Below are positions 59,901 to 64,000 of a stretch of 64,000 bases of DNA, in pieces. The notes below the pieces were generated by a model. That model did no database searches. It had not been told where the DNA came from and saw only the letters and a program-made list of their open reading frames with translations. The position numbers and the translations under genes are program-made. The DNA lies in contig NZ_KB913037.1 of the NCBI RefSeq assembly GCF_000384295.1, positions 9,313,508-9,377,507 of the forward strand. Reading direction: 5' to 3'. This stretch comes from Amycolatopsis balhimycina FH 1894 (GTDB taxonomy: Bacteria > Actinomycetota > Actinomycetes > Mycobacteriales > Pseudonocardiaceae). Each line of letters starts with the position of its first letter. Positions within the stretch are counted from its first letter, which is position 1.

Positions 59901-61649
59901 GTGCTCGCAGCAACGTCCCGCCGGCCGGTGGCCGCGGCTTTGATCCTCGCGCTCCTCGTGCTCGTGCTGGTCCCGGGTACCGCGTCGGCGCACGCCGTGC
60001 TGCTGGCCACGACCCCGGGCAACTGGCAGGTCGTCGACGCGTCGCCGCACGAGATCTCGTTGCGGTTCAACGAACCCGTGGACGTCGGGCTGGCGGAGAT
60101 CGGGTTGCTGGGCCCGCGCGGCGACGCCATCGAGGGCCTGCCCCGCCCGGTGCACCCCGGTGGGCAGCGCGAGCTGGTCTCGGTGGCCGTGCCCAGCACG
60201 CTCGCGACCGGCACGCACACCGTGACCTACCGGGTGGTGTCCGCGGACTCCCACCCGGTGCGGGGGGCGTTCAGTTTCAGCGTCGGGCAGCCCACCCCGA
60301 CCTCGGACGCAGCCGCCGCGCCGGCGGCCGACGGGGGAGACGGCCTCACCACGGCGGCGTACGGCGTGGTGCGCTGGACCGGCTACGCGGGGCTCGCCGT
60401 CCTGATCGGCGCGGCGTTCTTGGCCGCGCTGCGGCGGCCGGGTGGCGAGCCCCGGACCGGCGACCGGCGGCTGATGTGGCTCGGCTGGACGGCGCTGGCT
60501 TCGGCGACCGTGCTCGGGTTCCTGGCCTACGGGCCGTATGCCGCCGGCCGCCCGCTCTCGGCGTCGGGTGACTTCGCGTTGCTCGGCTCGACGCTCGGCA
60601 GCCGGATGGGACTGGTACTCGCCGTGCGGCTGGCGCTGCTGGCGGCGGTGGCGGGGTGGCTCGCCTGGTGGCCGCGCGTGCCGCGAAACCCGTGGTGGCA
60701 CGGCGGTGCCGTGCTCGGGGCCGGGGTCGCGCTCGCGACGACGTGGAGCCTGGCGAATCACAGTGCGGCCGGCGAGCACACCGGGTTCGCGGTCGTCGCC
60801 GACACCGTGCACCTGACCGCGATGAGCGTCTGGATCGGGGGGCTGGTCGCTTTGCTGGTGCTGCTCAGGAGAGTGGACGACGTGGGCGGGCTGCGGCACG
60901 CGGTCCCGCGGTTTTCGCAGGTCGCCGCGGTGTGCGTGGCCGTCCTGGTGGTCACCGGTACTTTCGAAGCCTGGCGCCAGGTCGGTACGCCGTCGGCACT
61001 GGCCGGGACGACGTACGGCACGATCCTGGTCATCAAACTGGCCTTGGTCGCGGTGCTCGTCGCACTGGGCGGGGTGGCGCGCCGGTGGGTGCGCCGTACC
61101 TACGCCGAGCCGGTGACCACGGTGGCGCAGCGCAAGCGGGCCCGGCGCGGACCGGCCGAGCCGGAGGTGCGGCGCTTCCGGCGCGCGATCGGTTTCGAGG
61201 CCGCCGTCGCCGTCTTCGTGCTCGGGTTCACCGCCGCTCTGGTCAGTGTGGAACCGGCGCAGGCGCAGGTGGCCCGGGAGGCGGCCGCGCCGAAGATCCC
61301 CGCCTACACCGGTCCGGTGAACACCGTGCTGCCGTTCGACGCGGGCGGCACGGCCGGGCGCGGGCAGCTGGCGGTCGACATCTCGCCGGGGCGGATCGGG
61401 CCGAACGAAATGCACCTGACCGCGCTCGACGCGCAGTCGCGGCCGCGCGAGGTGGCGGAACTGCGGGCCGAGCTGCGGCTGCCCGACCGCGCCGTGGGGC
61501 CGTTGCCGGTCCGCGTGGAGTACGCCGGGCTGGGCCACTACGTCGCCGGGGCTTCGATCGCCATGCCGGGGCAGTGGGAGCTCACCGTGGTCGTCCGGAC
61601 GTCCGAAGTGGACCAGGCGACGATCCGCATTCCGCTCGGGATCCGGTGA
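59901..61649 (+). CDS. CopC-CopD fusion copper transport protein
   Basis: This 582-aa protein starts at GTG 59901. The signal region ends ASAHAVLLATTP, giving the N-terminal His of CopC. The CopC domain continues with RFNEPVDVGLAEIGLLGP and SADSHPVRGAFSFSVG. A polytopic CopD segment of about eight helices follows, containing ALATTWSLANHSAAGEHTGF and VHLTAMSVWIGGLVALLVLL. A C-terminal extracellular part ends the protein. Copper is bound outside and imported. The stop overlaps the GTG of the next gene (GTGA). Confidence 0.93.
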   Translation: MLAATSRRPVAAALILALLVLVLVPGTASAHAVLLATTPGNWQVVDASPHEISLRFNEPVDVGLAEIGLLGPRGDAIEGLPRPVHPGGQRELVSVAVPSTLATGTHTVTYRVVSADSHPVRGAFSFSVGQPTPTSDAAAAPAADGGDGLTTAAYGVVRWTGYAGLAVLIGAAFLAALRRPGGEPRTGDRRLMWLGWTALASATVLGFLAYGPYAAGRPLSASGDFALLGSTLGSRMGLVLAVRLALLAAVAGWLAWWPRVPRNPWWHGGAVLGAGVALATTWSLANHSAAGEHTGFAVVADTVHLTAMSVWIGGLVALLVLLRRVDDVGGLRHAVPRFSQVAAVCVAVLVVTGTFEAWRQVGTPSALAGTTYGTILVIKLALVAVLVALGGVARRWVRRTYAEPVTTVAQRKRARRGPAEPEVRRFRRAIGFEAAVAVFVLGFTAALVSVEPAQAQVAREAAAPKIPAYTGPVNTVLPFDAGGTAGRGQLAVDISPGRIGPNEMHLTALDAQSRPREVAELRAELRLPDRAVGPLPVRVEYAGLGHYVAGASIAMPGQWELTVVVRTSEVDQATIRIPLGIR

Positions 61650-62401
61650 ACGCCGTGTTGTCAGGGGAAGAGATGGTCCGGCGCGACGCACGGCGGCTGC
61701 CCGAAGCCGCGCTGGAAGACCTGCGCCGCCGCGCGGTCGCCGCCGTCGAGTCCGGCCGTTCGCGCAGCGACGTGGCCCGCTTGTTCGGCGTCTCCCGCAA
61801 GACGGTCGGGAACTGGGTGACGGCGTACCGGGACCTCGGCGAGGACGCGTTCCGGCCCCGGACCCGCGGCAGGCGTCCCGGTGAGCAGCTGGCGCTCGCG
61901 CCCGGCCAGCAGGCCGCCGTCCTCGAGGCCGTGACCGGGCGGATCCCCGAGGAACTCGAGCTGCCGTACCGGGTGTGGACGCGGCAGGCGGTCGCGGAGC
62001 TGGTCAACCGCGAGTTCCGGATCACGCTGAGCCTGAAGACCGTCAGCGGCTACCTGGCGCGCTGGGGGCTGCTGCCCGCGCCGGCGAACGTGCTGGAGGC
62101 GCTGCGCGGCAGCGGGCCGGCGGGGCACCGCTCGGCCGAGGGCGTCTGGCTGACGTGGCATCGGACCCCGGCGGGGCTCGACGTCCTGCTCGCGGCGTGC
62201 TACCGGGGTTCGCTGTACTTCGACGTCCGGACAGCGCCCTTCGAAGCCGCCGCGGTGACGGACTTCCTGCGCCGGCTGGCCGACCAGCTCGACCGGCCGA
62301 TCGGCGTCGTCGTGCGCCGCTGGCCTGCCGGGCAGACCGGCCTGGTGCGGACCTGGCCCGGTGCCCCGGACCCGCGGATCACCGTGCGGTTCGCGCATTA
62401 G
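61646..62401 (+). CDS. IS630-derived HTH protein coupled to CopC-CopD
   Basis: This 251-aa protein starts at a GTG overlapping the CopD stop. Residues 20-70 are an HTH (LRRRAVAAVESGRSRSDVAR, SRKTVGNWVTAYRD). A second winged HTH (WTRQAVAELVNREFRITLSL) follows, as in IS630-type transposases. The DDE catalytic region is not conserved and instead reads EGVWLTWHRTPAGLDVLLAA and VVVRRWPAGQTG. This points to a transposase-derived protein now serving a cellular role, possibly DNA binding that controls the copper genes. A paralogue lies at the right edge in opposite orientation. Confidence 0.75.
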   Translation: MNAVLSGEEMVRRDARRLPEAALEDLRRRAVAAVESGRSRSDVARLFGVSRKTVGNWVTAYRDLGEDAFRPRTRGRRPGEQLALAPGQQAAVLEAVTGRIPEELELPYRVWTRQAVAELVNREFRITLSLKTVSGYLARWGLLPAPANVLEALRGSGPAGHRSAEGVWLTWHRTPAGLDVLLAACYRGSLYFDVRTAPFEAAAVTDFLRRLADQLDRPIGVVVRRWPAGQTGLVRTWPGAPDPRITVRFAH

Positions 62402-62934
62402 GATTTCTCGACACCCAGTTTGATCGCCGCCGTGCGCCACGCCGTGCCCGACCAGTCCAGTTCGAACACGAAAATGGTGCGGTTCGCGGGCACGGTTTCG
62501 GTCGTGGCGCCCGCGCGGTCGAGCACCTTCAATTCGTCCTGGTCGAAAAGCACGGTCACGGTCGGTTTTTCCGGTGACCCGCCGGGAACGGCGCTGCGGA
62601 AATGGACGCGGCCGCCCTGGTAGGTGGCACCCGCGGCCTTGTCCCGGTCGAGCTGCGCGGCCAGCTGGGTACAGGCCTCGCAGGTCGGCGCGGCCAGGCC
62701 GCGGAGCGGGCCGGCGTCGAGTGACCGGTAGCCGTAGTCGACCAGGTCCAGCCAGTGCGTGGCGAACGACGTCGCCCCCTGAGCGTCCTTTTTGGCCGCG
62801 GGTGGCGGCATCGGCGGCACGGACGCGGTGGTCGTCGCCGGGGCGGCCGGAGCACCCGAGGTGCTGCACGCGGTGGCGAGCAGGCCGGCGGCGAACGTGA
62901 TCGCGGCGCAGCGGCCGCCCCGGGAGGAACGCAT
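62398..62934 (-). CDS. DUF6318-like lipoprotein
   Basis: This 178-aa protein has a lipoprotein signal (ITFAAGLLATACSTSG, lipobox cysteine near residue 23) and a Pro/Thr-rich spacer. Its NTF2-like domain contains HWLDLVDYGYRSLDAGPLRG and the disulfide pair CEAC (PTCEACTQLAAQLDRDKAAG), typical of DUF6318. Its function is unknown. It converges on the IS630-like gene, overlapping it by four bases. Confidence 0.85.
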   Translation of the reverse strand: MRSSRGGRCAAITFAAGLLATACSTSGAPAAPATTTASVPPMPPPAAKKDAQGATSFATHWLDLVDYGYRSLDAGPLRGLAAPTCEACTQLAAQLDRDKAAGATYQGGRVHFRSAVPGGSPEKPTVTVLFDQDELKVLDRAGATTETVPANRTIFVFELDWSGTAWRTAAIKLGVEKS

Positions 62935-63086
62935 GGAACGGAGGATGGCACAGTTCGCGGGAAATCCGTCGGCCGGTTCATTAATGGCGCGTTACGAGAT
63001 GCCCGCTCGGGCGGAACGCACGCGGTGAAGTATCTGTGTCGTATTGTTTCGCCGACTCTGTGCTTTCGGTGCTTTATGCTTCTGGA

Positions 63087-63209
63087 ATGCCGAATCTGTG
63101 CTGGGGCACCACCGAATCGATCGCCGCGGTGAGCCGGCGCTACCCGGCGCGGCCGTCGCCCGACCCGCGCGCGGAGACCGAACGGGTCGTCAACCGGGCG
63201 GCAGGATGA
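63087..63209 (+). CDS. possible 40-aa small protein
   Basis: An ATG at 63087 opens 40 codons (MPNLCWGTTESIAAVSRRYP and PARPSPDPRAETERVV) with strong third-position GC, ending at 63209 and overlapping the convergent gene by 20 bases. No convincing Shine-Dalgarno is present and no family is recognised. Upstream DNA is A/T-rich. It may instead be a truncated gene end. Confidence 0.3.
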   Translation: MPNLCWGTTESIAAVSRRYPARPSPDPRAETERVVNRAAG

Positions 63210-64000
63210 ACCGGGCCGGAAAGCCGGCCGGCACCGACCGCAGGACCTCGTGCGCGCCGGCGGGCCACCGGCCGACGACGACGTTGAGTCCCCGGCCGGC
63301 CTGCGCGGCCAGCTCACGCAGGAACGCGGTGACGTCCCCGGCGTCGAACGGTCCCAGCCGGGCCTGGAAGTGGAGCACCCCGCGGTTGGTGACGGCGACC
63401 AGTACGTGCACGTCGCCGAAGTGGGTGCGAAAGCCGGTCAGCAGGTTGTGCCCGGCCGCGACCGGGCCGCGGCCGGTGTCCGGCGGGGTGTGCGGCCGGG
63501 TCCAGGCGAGCCACAGCGGCTCGCCGTCCGGCAGCCACGTGCCGGCACCCGCGGCGGGCCGTTGGACGGGGACGAACACCGGGATCGGGCGCCGCGCCGG
63601 ATCCGGCGTGAGGGCGGCTTCCTCGATCAGCCCCCACCGGCCGAGGTAGTGCGTCACCGTCGTGGCGCTGAGCAGGATCCGGTACCGGTGGTTGACGAAC
63701 TCGGCCACCGCCTGGCGGTTCCACAGCCGGTGGGGCAGGCCGTGCGTCTCCGGGGACCCGGCGATGATGGCCTTGATCGTCGCCGCCTGGTGTGGCGGGG
63801 AAAGCACCAGTTGTTCGCCTGGGCGGCGGCCACGGGGTTTCGGCCGGAGGGCGGGGTCCCCGGCGGTGCGGTACGCCTGCACCCAGGCCCCGACCGTCTT
63901 GCGCGACACCCCGAACATGCGCGCCACCTCGACCCGGGAAGCGCCTGCCTCCACGGCTGCCACGGCTCGTCGACGCAAGACTTCCAGCGCCTCGGCCGGC
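63190..64000 (-). CDS. IS630-derived HTH protein, 5' end outside the window
   Basis: This partial protein (about 270 residues visible) is a clear paralogue of the gene at 61646. Both have VARMFGVSRKTVGAWVQAYR-type HTH sequences, then RPKPRGRRPGEQLVLSP, WNRQAVAEFVNHRYRILLSA, LGRWGLI, and a C-terminal DVTAFLRELAAQ...VVVGRWPAG segment. A Pro-rich insert of about 60 residues (residues 135-195 of the visible part) distinguishes it. The frame remains open at the right edge (EALEVLRRRAV), so the true start lies beyond 64000. Confidence 0.72.
   Translation of the reverse strand, partial: PAEALEVLRRRAVAAVEAGASRVEVARMFGVSRKTVGAWVQAYRTAGDPALRPKPRGRRPGEQLVLSPPHQAATIKAIIAGSPETHGLPHRLWNRQAVAEFVNHRYRILLSATTVTHYLGRWGLIEEAALTPDPARRPIPVFVPVQRPAAGAGTWLPDGEPLWLAWTRPHTPPDTGRGPVAAGHNLLTGFRTHFGDVHVLVAVTNRGVLHFQARLGPFDAGDVTAFLRELAAQAGRGLNVVVGRWPAGAHEVLRSVPAGFPARFILPPG

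Noticed and set aside
61646..64000. Active IS630 insertion sequences
   Set aside because: No terminal inverted repeats, target duplications or convincing DDE residues were seen.
1..64000. tRNA, rRNA, phage attachment or replication-origin sequences
   Set aside because: None could be identified by eye. A tRNAscan or Infernal run would be decisive.

Overview
The window is very GC-rich, with strong G/C preference at third codon positions and many genes overlapping at ATGA or GTGA junctions. This points to an actinomycete. InhA-type enoyl reductase, MmpS-like protein, SARP and LAL regulators, TTA codons in specialised-metabolism genes and many secreted proteins with Ser/Thr/Pro linkers suggest the Pseudonocardiales (Amycolatopsis-like). 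That placement is an inference; no rRNA, tRNA or CRISPR array was seen.

Layout. 1-11.3 kb: a broken gene end, a TetR/NmrA pair, a secreted M1 peptidase, an ACT-domain membrane protein, a MOSC/ferredoxin relic, an amino-acid permease/M20 peptidase operon, and a LysR gene divergent from three Rossmann oxidoreductases. 11.5-18 kb: a LAL LuxR regulator divergent from an MFS-GNAT fusion and an acyl-CoA synthetase. 18-28.5 kb: an HxlR/LLM pair, a MalT-like LuxR regulator followed by a nitroreductase-type operon, and two FAD monooxygenases with two convergent, overlapping TetR genes. The two LuxR loci share a similar CCGGGGT-type motif.

28.6-32.7 kb holds a compact ribosomal-peptide (RiPP) locus. 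It comprises a 74-aa Cys-free precursor with two imperfect 23-residue repeats, a B12-dependent radical SAM maturase (rSAM-ocin type, CWWGAKHHCVFC motif), a DUF5825-like partner and an MFS exporter. The partner and the exporter carry TTA codons. This is the strongest candidate for an undescribed system.

32.8-39 kb: a ricin-type lectin, an AfsR-like SARP regulator, a P450 and an HNH-like lipoprotein. 39.1-51.0 kb: a nine-gene minus-strand operon. In transcription order it encodes an acyl-adenylating/aldehyde-dehydrogenase fusion, a ThDP enzyme, a KS, a condensation protein with a dead carrier domain, an alpha-oxoamine synthase, an ACP, an SDR, an MFS pump and an InhA-like enoyl reductase. It looks like a dedicated pathway making and exporting an amino-ketone or acyloin-type acyl product. 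A TTG-started first gene with a TTA codon and a recognisable upstream promoter suggest developmental control.

51-64 kb: a stretch of gene fragments, a nitrilase-fold protein lacking the canonical catalytic residues, secreted and MmpS-like proteins, and a structured intergenic repeat. A copper-handling gene set follows (two-cupredoxin propeller protein, two-domain multicopper oxidase, YcnI, CopC-CopD). The window ends with two facing paralogues derived from IS630-type DNA-binding proteins, the last running off the right edge.
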